From: Lachnoclostridium sp. An169
Lineage (GTDB): Bacteria; Bacillota; Clostridia; Lachnospirales; Lachnospiraceae
Direction of reading: 5' to 3'
DNA: 50,230 bases
Assembly (NCBI RefSeq): GCF_002160525.1
Contig: NZ_NFKT01000033.1
Location: 1-50,230, forward strand
The notes under the pieces were generated by a model, which saw only the letters and a program-made list of their open reading frames with translations, was not told the origin of the DNA and ran no database searches. Of this stretch, positions 27,619 to 36,606 are shown in pieces; position 1 is the first letter of the stretch; the number at the start of each line of letters is the position of its first letter. A program made the translations under genes and the position numbers.

Positions 27619-27677
27619 TTCGCTTATTGCGAAATAATGTTATCACACTTTATATTAATATTCAAGACTTCCGTCAA
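27619..27677 (-). promoter_or_regulatory. Promoter and palindrome upstream of the minus-strand ATPase
   Basis: TTGACG (27672-27677) and TATAAA (27649-27654) on the minus strand are 17 bp apart. Between them and the start lies the palindrome TTCGC-TTATT-GCGAA (27619-27633), a possible repressor site. A second overlapping TTGAAT/TAACAT pair is also 17 bp apart. Confidence 0.6.
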
Positions 27678-27723
27678 GTAAATATCCCTGCAGAAAAGAC
27701 TATTCCTACAGGGATATATTTAC
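27678..27723 (-). terminator. Terminator-like hairpin after the wall-anchored protein gene
   Basis: A 16-bp arm (27678-27693) pairs with 27706-27723 with a small bulge and one wobble; the loop is about 12 nt. It lies 13 bp after the stop codon of the giant surface-protein gene and immediately before the -35 box of the ATPase promoter. Confidence 0.6.
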
Positions 27724-27735
27724 TACATCTTTATT

Positions 27736-30700
27736 CTATTTTTTGATCTTTCTGATCGCAGTGATCACAGCGATACATCCGGATGCTGCAGCCAGGGCAA
27801 ACAGCATGAAGATATTTGAATGGTCGCCGGTATCCGGTCCTGCGGATCCGTCAGTACTGTCATCAGCGTTTCCGGTGTCGTTACCGGTATTTCCAGTGTT
27901 GCCGGTGTTTCCGGTGTCTCCGGTATTGCTGTCATCATCGGTATTACCGCTGTCGCCGGTATTGCCATCATCACCGGGATTCCCTCCGTCTCCGGGGTCC
28001 TCACCATCGCCAGGATCTTCTCCGTCTCCAGGATCCTCACCATCTCCGGGGTCCTCACCATCGCCAGGATTTTCTCCGTCTCCAGGATCCTCACCATCTC
28101 CAGGGTCTTCTCCATCGCCAGGATCTTCTCCATCGCCGGGGTCTCCTCCGTCGCCGGGATCCTCACCATCGCCAGGGTCTCCGATATCTCCACCGCCATT
28201 ATCATTTACAATGAGGGTGAAATGGACGAGCTCCGGATATTCATCGACACAGCCGTCAAATGTAAATGTTCCGGCTTCGTCTGTACTTGCCTCACCGTTC
28301 CATGCGACGTGTACAGTCTGCTTTGATCCGTCAGCCATTGTCACTTCGATCTCTGAGGGCAGGGCAAATTCGTCACCTTTTTCTTTTATATCGCCCATAT
28401 TTTCTACAGAGGCGATCAGGTTCCAGTTCTTCACACCGCCGTCCGTGCGGACTGTCATCAGAAGCTCGTGCGTATTCCGGTCAAATATCCTGCTTTCTAC
28501 AACCGCTGCTTCATATCCTTCCGTATTCTCGTTCAGAAAGTCATTGTTGATCAGCTGGCTGTCTGCCATATACAGGTTCAGGATATCCAGAGACTTATCA
28601 AAAGCCTCCTGCAGCTGTGTGAGCTGCTCTTCTGTATATTTATCCGGATCAAAAGCATCCGGATCAGTCAGGGCTTCCTCATTCGCTTCTTTCACCAATG
28701 AGATCATAATATCCGTCTGTTCTGCGAGCGATCCATACTGAGCTGCATCCCATCTGCTGTCATCGGAAATACGGCGGAACAGACTGATATAATATTCGCC
28801 TGCGCCATCTTCTCTCAGACCTTTGATAAATGCTGCACGCGCGGAATCAAAACCGGCTAACACACCTGCATTCTCATCTCCGGCATCTCCATCTGACACA
28901 TCATCTGATGTATCCGCATCTTCCGTTGCCGCGACAACGGCTGTTTTCACAGCAGCAACAGGCGCTTCATTCTGTACAGCCGGTGCATTGTAGACTGTCG
29001 TGCCGTTTTCACCTGCTGTTGTCTGGATCTCAGATACCGCATCTACCGTATCCGCCCCCTGATCTTCGCTCTGTCCCCAGGACTCCGGTACTTCTGACGC
29101 CTTCACCGTAAGGTTCTTCATGTAGTAGGTTCCCGCGGATCCTCTGTAGAATCCTGAGGTAAGATTCTTGAGGACGCCGTTATTTCCCGGACGCCATTCC
29201 AGACCTTCCGTGCGGAGCTCCCCGTCAATATAGATGTCGTATGTTCTCGTATCCGGGTTGATCACCATCTTCGCGTTGTGCCATGCGTTTGTATCATATG
29301 TTCCGTCATATACTTCAGCACCGGAGTGATTCCAGTGCCAGATTTTTCCGCTTCGATGGAAGATCTGAGCCAGAGAATCATTTTCATCTGTTAAGTTTAA
29401 TGTATAGGCAATAGCGGATGTTTCCGGTCCTTTGATATCCGCGGACACTTCGATAAATCCGCTGATACCTTCCAGGGATATTTCCATTGTCGGTGAGAAG
29501 TCTTTGGTGGCAGCAGTTTTTACTACTTTTACCGCCTTTTCGCCGTCGACTTCTTCCACTGTGATCATATCCTGTCCTGTCTCGCCAGTAATCTTGATCC
29601 CCAGCGGATTCTCCTGTTCGGAGATCTTCTTTCCGGTCTCGTAGTCTGTAAGATCCAGTTCAAAGACTGTTTCCAGTCCGGTAATGAGCGTTATGGTAAC
29701 CGTCTGGCTACCCAGGACATGCTCTGCTCCGTCTGCGGTATAGAATACTTCCGCCCGGATACTGTAAGTTCCCGAAGAAACTTCCGGCAGTTTAACAACT
29801 GTCGTATCTGTCTCTCCTTCTTTCGGCGGGGCGAATTCTGCGGATACTGCTTTTCCTTCAGAAATCTGTACGGAATCACTGTCTCCAAAGACTACATTTC
29901 CCGTCATCTCTTCCGGCAGTGTCAGTCTGTACTGCAGGTGAGCGCCTTCCGGGATATTTTTCACATTGGAAGTGGTAAGCCGGATCTGCAGGCTGTCGTC
30001 CTCCGTGATATCTTCCGCTGAAAGCGTCGCCTGGGGCGTTCTCGTTGTATAGACCTTAAGGTCTTTGAAGTCAAACGTTCCGTTGTGCCCCTTATACATG
30101 CCAAAGCTTAAGTTTGTGATCTGCTTGTCGCTTGTCTGTGTAAACGCAGCGCCTTCTAAGGTAAGTGCGCCATTGACGACCGCGTCGTATGTATTTTCAT
30201 CCATGTTCAGGATGAGCAGGATCTCGTTCCACCCGCCGACTGTGTATGTGCCAAGCTGTCTGTACTGACCGTCGCTGAGCTCATGGACGATGCGGCTGCC
30301 CTCATGCATCCAGGTAACGCCCATCAGACCGGAAGACGCCGTATTGACGCCGAACCCGTAGGTCTTCGCGTTTGCCTGATTTTCCCGGAACTTATAGGTG
30401 ATGATCGTCTCGCCCGCTGTGGACGGAGTTACCGGGATCGTCGCCGCATAAGACGCAGAAGTATTTCCTGTTTTCTCAAAATGGATATATCTTCCGTCTT
30501 CCTCTGTCTCCTCTACTGAGATCGCTACATTTCTATCCTCTGTAAATGCGATCCCGTCCGGATTTTCAACCGGCGTAACAGCACCGTCTTCATACTCGTC
30601 CAGATTAAGGTCCAACACCTGATCATATTCCGAGAAATCTTCCGGCTGTGAGTAAAGGGATATTGTCTGGGCGATCAGTTCCGTGGAAGCATCCCCGGAT

Positions 30701-33054
30701 ACTTTTTCCCAGGAAACTTTCACCTCTGATTTTCCTTCCGGAAGCACAAGGCTGATCTTTGCTGTCAGTCCCGTTTTTCCCAGAATCTCGGAGAGATCAC
30801 TTACCGGCATAGGTTCACCGAATAGGACTTTTCCCTCGGAATTTCCTGTCCCGGCAAGTTCCGTGTCATTGATCACTGCCCTGCATTCTTTCCCCGCAAG
30901 ACCTTCGCTTTCTGCGCAAAGCCGGATCATGTCGTCTGCTGTTACATTCATCAGATCACTGGTAACTGCCGTGAGCGGATATTCCTCTCCCGCGTTGTAC
31001 TCTAGCGACATCTTTCCTTTTGATATGGAGCAGGAGAAATGATTATGCCCGAAACCTTCCTGTACTCCGGCTTCCTCTACGATCTTCTGTGCCTCCTCCG
31101 GAAGGTTGTCGCCTTCAAAGAAGGTATTGTTCTCCAGTTTTGCCGTTCCCGATTCAAATGGACTTTCATGGTTCGCCATATAGGTCTGATTGCTGTAATT
31201 GTCATGAACATAGTTCTGCACATGTTTGGTCAGAAGGAATTCCGGCGTATTCTGGATCACATTGTCGTAAACATCGTAGTAGTCGGCGCCTTCGTCCAGA
31301 TAAACGCTGCCGTAAAGGTTTGTCTGATCCGCAATATAGTTATTGCTGATAATACTCTTTCTCGCCCATCCATCCTCTCCAGATGCGCATGCCTGGATTC
31401 CGATCGTGTAAATGGCACCGCCGTCTTTCTGCTCCAGCATGCAGTCATGGATGTAATTGTACTGGATCCGGTTATTTCCCATTGGGGAAACAAGCTCCGG
31501 CCAGGAAGTCCATCCGTAACCGATATGGAAGCCCGAATAAGGAATATCAAAGATCTCATTGTGGGAGAAATCAGACTCCTCGATCACAGCCGCGCTGATC
31601 GCAGCGGAAGAATAATATTCCTGTCCCACATCATGGATCACATTGTTGATCACATCGTTATTGGACTGCAGCCACCGCCAGTCCCAGTCATCCATGGTAA
31701 CATTTTTGGACGGATCATTTGCATCAGTATACAGATAGAAGTTCAGCGGATCGCTGTAAAGGACGTCACCGATCTTGATCGCCTGGGCAGACAGATCATA
31801 GAAATGGCATCCCACGATCAGGTTATCTTTATTTCCCTGATGCATAAATACCGCTGTATTTCCCATTCTCGCGAATTCGCAGGAATTGAACACAATATTC
31901 TGCGTTGCCCTCAGATAGATATTACCGCCGGTCGCACGGTCGCCGCCCGCATTGATTTCACGGATATTGTTGTCCTGGGCGTCTACCATTCCATAGGTAT
32001 TCGGGCGAAGGTATGTGCCATGTTCAAAAGTAATCCCTTCAAACTGCAGGTTGCTCACAGGGTTATCGATATCATCGCTTTCAATATGGATAATCTCCTC
32101 CACAACCGGTGTGATCACCTCTGCGGTATCCATATCTTCGCCTTCTTTGGGCATGTAATAGAAGGTGTAGGCTTCTCCTCCAATCGCGCCGGTCTTATCC
32201 AGATACCATTCGCCCGGCTCATCGAGAAGCTCGTAAGCGTTCTCCACCCATCTTGGTGCGCTGCTCACCGAACTTGCCCCTTTATTTCTGGCATTGTTCC
32301 AACAGGGCTGTGCCATCGTAATGATCGCCTGCTCCGGATTTTCCGGATTGATCTCGATCTTTTCTGCAATACACCGGGGAAGTGTCCAGGCACCGACAAA
32401 TGAGAATTCGATGCTCTCCTGATTTTTCCATTCCGCCATCTCAATATTGGATGTGGCCATTCCGAGTTCACCCGTTGCAGCTCCCGGATCCATAACAACG
32501 TCGTTGATCCCGCCGACACTGCGCGCACGGGTAGCCCGGGTGTCGTTGACATAGAGCTGTCTTGTGTCCACTTCTGAGCCAAATGAAGCGCTGTAAATGC
32601 CTTTTTCTTCATCAAATACCGTCCATCCGGTGACCTGCTGCCCTCCGCTGATGGAGACAGACTCATTTCCATACGCCTTGTAAGTGATTGTATGTCCGTT
32701 TGTTCCGGAATCCTCTGCGGTGAATTCCAGAGTTTCTGTCTGGCGATACACGCCTTCCCGCAGATATACGACGATATCTCTGTCCATATCATCATTCATA
32801 GTACGAACCAGATCCCGTGCCGCGGCTATCGTCTGAAGAGGTTCTTCCAGAGTTCCCGGATTGCTGTCATCTCCGTCAGAGGCAGAGACATAGACCGCAT
32901 CTGCATCCATGTGGACGACGGTTTTTTCGTCTTTATCCGTGGAAGCTGTTTCCTGGGCATAAACATTGGGCGTCATGGTAAATATCAGTGACATTCCTGA
33001 CGCTGCTGCAAGTATTCTTTTTAGTTTTTTTCGCATCTCCCTTTTTCCTCTCAT
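27736..33054 (-). CDS. Sortase-anchored beta-helix carbohydrate-active protein (GH141-like?)
   Basis: A giant surface protein of 1,772 residues. Order: signal peptide (about 1-33, ending PNVYA); right-handed beta-helix catalytic region (about 45-660) with VYVSASDGDDSNPGT, YGNESVSISGG and RQLYVNDTRATRARS, a pattern seen in GH141-type proteins; two lamin-G-like sandwiches (about 820-1040 and 1175-1390) flanking an Ig-like domain; a helical segment; a Big_4-type Ig domain (about 1530-1615); a hexad stalk; and a sorting signal of GPDTGD, hydrophobic span, and IRKIKK tail. ATG 33054 is chosen because the signal peptide begins there and GGAA lies 7 bases upstream. Probably cleaves or binds an extracellular glycan. 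The GH141 label is tentative. Confidence 0.8.
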   Translation of the reverse strand: MRGKREMRKKLKRILAAASGMSLIFTMTPNVYAQETASTDKDEKTVVHMDADAVYVSASDGDDSNPGTLEEPLQTIAAARDLVRTMNDDMDRDIVVYLREGVYRQTETLEFTAEDSGTNGHTITYKAYGNESVSISGGQQVTGWTVFDEEKGIYSASFGSEVDTRQLYVNDTRATRARSVGGINDVVMDPGAATGELGMATSNIEMAEWKNQESIEFSFVGAWTLPRCIAEKIEINPENPEQAIITMAQPCWNNARNKGASSVSSAPRWVENAYELLDEPGEWYLDKTGAIGGEAYTFYYMPKEGEDMDTAEVITPVVEEIIHIESDDIDNPVSNLQFEGITFEHGTYLRPNTYGMVDAQDNNIREINAGGDRATGGNIYLRATQNIVFNSCEFARMGNTAVFMHQGNKDNLIVGCHFYDLSAQAIKIGDVLYSDPLNFYLYTDANDPSKNVTMDDWDWRWLQSNNDVINNVIHDVGQEYYSSAAISAAVIEESDFSHNEIFDIPYSGFHIGYGWTSWPELVSPMGNNRIQYNYIHDCMLEQKDGGAIYTIGIQACASGEDGWARKSIISNNYIADQTNLYGSVYLDEGADYYDVYDNVIQNTPEFLLTKHVQNYVHDNYSNQTYMANHESPFESGTAKLENNTFFEGDNLPEEAQKIVEEAGVQEGFGHNHFSCSISKGKMSLEYNAGEEYPLTAVTSDLMNVTADDMIRLCAESEGLAGKECRAVINDTELAGTGNSEGKVLFGEPMPVSDLSEILGKTGLTAKISLVLPEGKSEVKVSWEKVSGDASTELIAQTISLYSQPEDFSEYDQVLDLNLDEYEDGAVTPVENPDGIAFTEDRNVAISVEETEEDGRYIHFEKTGNTSASYAATIPVTPSTAGETIITYKFRENQANAKTYGFGVNTASSGLMGVTWMHEGSRIVHELSDGQYRQLGTYTVGGWNEILLILNMDENTYDAVVNGALTLEGAAFTQTSDKQITNLSFGMYKGHNGTFDFKDLKVYTTRTPQATLSAEDITEDDSLQIRLTTSNVKNIPEGAHLQYRLTLPEEMTGNVVFGDSDSVQISEGKAVSAEFAPPKEGETDTTVVKLPEVSSGTYSIRAEVFYTADGAEHVLGSQTVTITLITGLETVFELDLTDYETGKKISEQENPLGIKITGETGQDMITVEEVDGEKAVKVVKTAATKDFSPTMEISLEGISGFIEVSADIKGPETSAIAYTLNLTDENDSLAQIFHRSGKIWHWNHSGAEVYDGTYDTNAWHNAKMVINPDTRTYDIYIDGELRTEGLEWRPGNNGVLKNLTSGFYRGSAGTYYMKNLTVKASEVPESWGQSEDQGADTVDAVSEIQTTAGENGTTVYNAPAVQNEAPVAAVKTAVVAATEDADTSDDVSDGDAGDENAGVLAGFDSARAAFIKGLREDGAGEYYISLFRRISDDSRWDAAQYGSLAEQTDIMISLVKEANEEALTDPDAFDPDKYTEEQLTQLQEAFDKSLDILNLYMADSQLINNDFLNENTEGYEAAVVESRIFDRNTHELLMTVRTDGGVKNWNLIASVENMGDIKEKGDEFALPSEIEVTMADGSKQTVHVAWNGEASTDEAGTFTFDGCVDEYPELVHFTLIVNDNGGGDIGDPGDGEDPGDGGDPGDGEDPGDGEDPGDGEDPGDGENPGDGEDPGDGEDPGDGEDPGDGEDPGDGGNPGDDGNTGDSGNTDDDSNTGDTGNTGNTGNTGNDTGNADDSTDGSAGPDTGDHSNIFMLFALAAASGCIAVITAIRKIKK
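27892..28179 (-). repeat. 18-bp coding repeats for a DPGDGE wall-spanning stalk
   Basis: Twelve in-frame hexads of the form (D/N)PGD(G/D)(E/G), then four looser NTGDxG-type hexads, in total 16 units of 18 bp. Third-position differences show the units are not all recent copies. Such Pro/Gly/Asp-rich tracts carry a domain across the cell wall before the sorting signal. The complement of the repeats creates long false open frames on the plus strand. Confidence 0.92.
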
Positions 33055-33181
33055 ATTATTTTCCGAGCGCTCTGAATAAACAAACAGCTGCATGAACTAC
33101 CCTTAGCTGTTTATGTAACTATTATTGTGATATACTTCTCTGATTTCAATTCCCAAATCGCTTTTTCACCATATTATCAGT

Positions 33182-33225
33182 TCTCAAATTTGCATTTTAC
33201 TGTCAAAAACATTGAAATTTGCGTT
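33182..33225. promoter_or_regulatory. Direct repeats upstream of the wall-anchored protein gene
   Basis: AAATTTGCATT (33186-33196) and AAATTTGCGTT (33215-33225) are direct repeats 29 bp apart. The first is preceded by TCTC, giving TCTCAAATTTG, identical to the sequence at the distal edge of the GH43 operator repeats. The same regulator may act at both. A possible core promoter further downstream is TTGAAA-17-AATAAT on the minus strand. Confidence 0.4.
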
Positions 33226-33250
33226 GATTCCCCCTGAAAATCTATAATAT

Positions 33251-34306
33251 TTATTTATAATCTCCGCGGAGTTCTCTGGCGATCTCGATCATATTCATGT
33301 ACCCTTCCGCCGGAACATATACCGGGATGGAATTTCCGGTTCCAAAGGCGAAGCCGCCATGTCCCTTGCACTGCTCGAAGATGTCGGTGATATACTCTTT
33401 CATCTCCTGCTTTCCGTAATTGCATACCACGTCAACATCTATACCGCCGAAGTTTCCGATCCGGTCGCCGTACCTTCTTACCCACTCCGGGAACGGTGCG
33501 ATCTGGTCTTCATTGGAATGTTTCGCGTCGATTCCCACAGCCAGAAGGTCTTCCATCACATCAAAGATCCTTCCGCAGGAGTGAAGCAGGAACGGGCGGT
33601 TATAGGAGTGTACCAGATCGATGATCGGTTTATATTTCGGAATGATGTGGTTTCTCGTATCATCCGGTGAGAGCAGCGTCGTGCTCCGGTATCCCAGGTC
33701 ATCGCCAAAGCGGAGCACGCAGTAGAGGTCATGGTATTTCTCCATGAAACGTCTCCAGATTTCCAGGTTTGTTCTCCCTACCTGATTGAACAGTTCTGCG
33801 TAAAGTTCCTCATCGTCAACAGACAGATAGCACAGATTCTGGTATCCCACAAGATCCTGGACACACTCGAAGATTCCGTTGCCCACGCCGCCGATGACCT
33901 TCATTCCCTCCGGCATCTGTCTTTCCAGGGCGTCGAAATATCTGGTATATGCCTTAAAGTACATATCCGGAATCTCTTCCCACGGATAATTGCGGAAATC
34001 TGAGGCATCTTTGATCACCGGATCCACACGGCTGTCGCCAAGGGCTCCGGAGCCGGGCATGATTGCGCCGATGCAGCACTCAAATGTCACCACATCATAT
34101 CCGTTGTCTTTGAAAAAGTTACAGTAATAGTGGAAGAACTCGTCCAGGTCCGCATCCGATCCTTTGTAGAGAGAATCCAGGTCCTTTCCGATGATCTCTC
34201 CGATCTTCTCCCAGGAGACATTGTGCTCGTACAGCGGCACCCGCGGAACTTCGATGTTTCTCGCAACATTTACAACATTTCGGTAATCTGGTTCAAATGG
34301 TTTCAT
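33251..34306 (-). CDS. URO-D/MtaA-like protein
   Basis: 351-residue URO-D-superfamily barrel protein, more divergent from the 22359 and 36607 products than those are from each other. It retains His-x-Cys-Gly (LLHSCGRIFDV near residue 235) and an N-terminal PRVPLYEHNVSWE. The second Cys expected of true MtaA zinc sites is not obvious near the C-terminus (FAFGTGNSIPVYVPAEGY). It has its own extended -10 promoter and lies between the wall-anchored protein gene and the GH3 operon terminator. Likely not a heme enzyme; substrate unknown. Confidence 0.78.
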   Translation of the reverse strand: MKPFEPDYRNVVNVARNIEVPRVPLYEHNVSWEKIGEIIGKDLDSLYKGSDADLDEFFHYYCNFFKDNGYDVVTFECCIGAIMPGSGALGDSRVDPVIKDASDFRNYPWEEIPDMYFKAYTRYFDALERQMPEGMKVIGGVGNGIFECVQDLVGYQNLCYLSVDDEELYAELFNQVGRTNLEIWRRFMEKYHDLYCVLRFGDDLGYRSTTLLSPDDTRNHIIPKYKPIIDLVHSYNRPFLLHSCGRIFDVMEDLLAVGIDAKHSNEDQIAPFPEWVRRYGDRIGNFGGIDVDVVCNYGKQEMKEYITDIFEQCKGHGGFAFGTGNSIPVYVPAEGYMNMIEIARELRGDYK

Positions 34307-34358
34307 TGTAATAACCTCCGTTTTTCAAATATTTTCTTCTCAGTATTCACTTTCTTAC

Positions 34359-34367
34359 ATTATAACA
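34359..34367 (-). promoter_or_regulatory. Extended -10 promoter element of the 33251 URO-D-like gene
   Basis: On the minus strand TGTTATAAT is a perfect TGnTATAAT extended -10, about 55 bp upstream of the start. The -35 is poor (GATGAG-like), which extended -10 promoters tolerate. Confidence 0.5.
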
Positions 34368-34419
34368 GGGCTTTTTCCCATGCTCATCCACTTACGTAGC
34401 GTGTACAAAATTGTAAATG

Positions 34420-34456
34420 GCGGAACTGCACCAACAGGATATCAATGCAGTTCCGC
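34420..34456 (-). terminator. Hairpin ending the URO-D/GH3 operon
   Basis: A perfect 11-bp stem (34420-34430 with 34446-34456) and 15-nt loop lie 35 bp past the GH3 stop. The T-run on the minus strand is modest (CATTTACAATTTTG). Confidence 0.6.
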
Positions 34457-34491
34457 ACGCTTTCATTTCAGATGCTCTCTCTATTCTTTTT

Positions 34492-36561
34492 CTAAAATGT
34501 CCAGTGTATCTGTGTAAGCAGATCTCCGGACTTCATCTCCTTAGCCACGGAAAGCGGGAGGTTTCTTGAAGAATTCCCGACTTTGATCCGGTAGGTACCG
34601 TTCTCCACAGTCCATTTTCTCAGAGCAGTATTATAATAGGTAAACGCATCCTCAGACAGTTCGATCACCACTCGTTTTGTCTCATGTGCAGGAATCTGTA
34701 CTTTCTCAAATGCTTTCAGCTCCTGTGCAGGGTGACTGGTCCAGGACTCTCTCGGAAATTCAATATAGACCTGTGCTGTCTCCTCGCCGTCGCGGTCACT
34801 GATATTTGTAATGTCAAAGGAAAGTGTGTTACCATCCAGTTCAGGATTTGCAAACTCGAACGCTGAGTAGGATAGTCCGAATCCAAACTCATATTCCGGC
34901 TCGATATGGTTGGTGTCAAAATGACGGTATCCGACCATCAGTCCCTCTTCGTATTTCACTTTGTAACCGTCTCCCGGATAGTTTTCCAGGCTTTTGACAT
35001 CGGAAAGGGATTTCGGAAATGTCTCCGGCAGTTTTCCGGAAGGGTTGTTCCTGCCAAACAGAGTCTCTGCCACTGCCCTGCCCATTCCCTGTCCGCCCAG
35101 CCAGGAGACAAGGATGGAGTCCGTGAACGGTTCCCATTTTCCGCAGGAAACAGCATCGCCGATATTCAGCACAGCAATAATGTTGGGATTCGTTCTCCGG
35201 CAGGCCAGCATCGCATACTCCAGATTCGGGGAGATCTCGATACTGTTGCGGTCCACCGCCTCGCTGTGGCAGGAATAATCCTGGGTGAGAAAGAACACAA
35301 CCGCGTCGGCATCGGATACAATGGACGCAATCTCCCCTTCCATAACGCCGATCTCGTTTTTAAACATGTTGATCTTTTCGTCACCGAGGAAGATCACTTC
35401 CACGGAATCGCCCATCATCTTTCTGATCTCATCCAGCGGGACATCCACCTGTGTCGGATTCTTCACGCGGGAACTTCCGTCACCGCCGATAAATGGCTGA
35501 ACAGCAGCCTCTCCGACTACCACCAGTTTCTTTAACTTTTTCGCATCGAGAGGGAGCAGATTCTTTTCATTTTTCAGCAGAACCATGGATTTCCTTGATG
35601 CCTCTACCGCGGTCTCATGGTGCTTTGCGAAATCGCACTCAGACGCTTCATAGACACTTTTTGTCCTGTCGTAATACAGGAACAGCCTCTCCAGTGCTTT
35701 ATCAATCATTTCATCGTCAATAATGCCCTTCTCATATGCTTCTTTTAACTGACCGTATGCCTCCGCCTGGTAGGGCATGCACATCTCAATAGACGCCAGC
35801 AGGGAATATGCACGGTTCTTCACAGCGCCCCAGTCAGAGATCACGATGCCGTCAAATCCCCACTCCTCTCTCAGGATGTCGATCAGTAACTGTTTATGCT
35901 CGGATGCATATACTCCGTTCAGCCGGTTGTAGGAGCACATGATAGACCAGGGGTGCGCCTCTTTTACCATGATCTCAAAGGGTTTCAGGTAAATCTCGCG
36001 CAGGGTCCGCTCGTCAATCTCGCTGGACACATATGCGCGCCCGCTCTCCTGATTGTTGGCGCAGAAATGCTTCGGGCATGTCCCCACGTTCTTCTCCTGT
36101 GTACCCTTTACATACTCCGCTCCCAGCTTTCCTGCCAGATAGGGGTCCTCTGAAATATACTCGAAATTTCTTCCGCACAGGGGGTGTCTCTTGATATTGA
36201 CCGCAGGCCCGAGGATGCCGTTGATCCCGTAGTAACTGAACTCCTCACCCAGGGCATTTCCCACTTCTCTTAAAACCTTTTTATCCCAGGTTGCACCCAG
36301 GGCACAGCCGTTCGGGAATGCAGTAGAGGGTACTTCATTGCCTTTTACCGCATTGGGAAATGCGGATCGGATCTTCAGTTCCACATCCCCCTGTTTCTGG
36401 TTGTCCTTTTTCTTCATCCGCAGTCCGAAGGGGCCATCATGATAGCGCATCTTCTGGACCGGAAAGCGGGTAAGTTCATACCCGGAATTCATATCCGCTC
36501 CAGTCAGATAATTCAATTTCTCGTCCAGTGTCATCTCACTGATAATTTTTTGGTAATCCAT
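34492..36561 (-). CDS. GH3 beta-glycosidase
   Basis: 689-residue cytoplasmic GH3 enzyme. The barrel domain includes KHFCANNQE near residue 165 and the nucleophile Asp in GIVISDWGAV near 245. The alpha/beta sandwich (about 310-560) and a C-terminal fibronectin-III-like domain (AQVYIEFP to VVIELS) follow. No PA14 insert and no signal peptide. GH3 enzymes release glucose, xylose or other sugars from beta-linked oligomers; the exact sugar is not predictable. It follows the 36607 URO-D-like gene by 45 bp with a strong AGGAGG site and precedes a hairpin terminator. Confidence 0.93.
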   Translation of the reverse strand: MDYQKIISEMTLDEKLNYLTGADMNSGYELTRFPVQKMRYHDGPFGLRMKKKDNQKQGDVELKIRSAFPNAVKGNEVPSTAFPNGCALGATWDKKVLREVGNALGEEFSYYGINGILGPAVNIKRHPLCGRNFEYISEDPYLAGKLGAEYVKGTQEKNVGTCPKHFCANNQESGRAYVSSEIDERTLREIYLKPFEIMVKEAHPWSIMCSYNRLNGVYASEHKQLLIDILREEWGFDGIVISDWGAVKNRAYSLLASIEMCMPYQAEAYGQLKEAYEKGIIDDEMIDKALERLFLYYDRTKSVYEASECDFAKHHETAVEASRKSMVLLKNEKNLLPLDAKKLKKLVVVGEAAVQPFIGGDGSSRVKNPTQVDVPLDEIRKMMGDSVEVIFLGDEKINMFKNEIGVMEGEIASIVSDADAVVFFLTQDYSCHSEAVDRNSIEISPNLEYAMLACRRTNPNIIAVLNIGDAVSCGKWEPFTDSILVSWLGGQGMGRAVAETLFGRNNPSGKLPETFPKSLSDVKSLENYPGDGYKVKYEEGLMVGYRHFDTNHIEPEYEFGFGLSYSAFEFANPELDGNTLSFDITNISDRDGEETAQVYIEFPRESWTSHPAQELKAFEKVQIPAHETKRVVIELSEDAFTYYNTALRKWTVENGTYRIKVGNSSRNLPLSVAKEMKSGDLLTQIHWTF

Positions 36562-36606
36562 AGGTTCCTCCTGCTATTTGATTTTTGTTTTATTTATTTC
36601 AGGGAA

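Noticed and set aside
25234..27677. Retron, Septu or PARIS system around the AAA ATPases
   Set aside because: No reverse transcriptase, HNH or TOPRIM gene adjoins, so these named systems are not supported.
27743..28741. Long plus-strand open frame rich in Pro-Ser repeats
   Set aside because: It is the complement of the DPGDGE stalk repeats; the repeat unit is free of stops in several frames. There is no ribosome site, and the minus frame has signal peptide, domains and sorting signal.
33055..33093. Extra 13 residues at the start of the wall-anchored protein
   Set aside because: They precede a normal signal peptide, have no ribosome site and the ATG at 33054 fits better.
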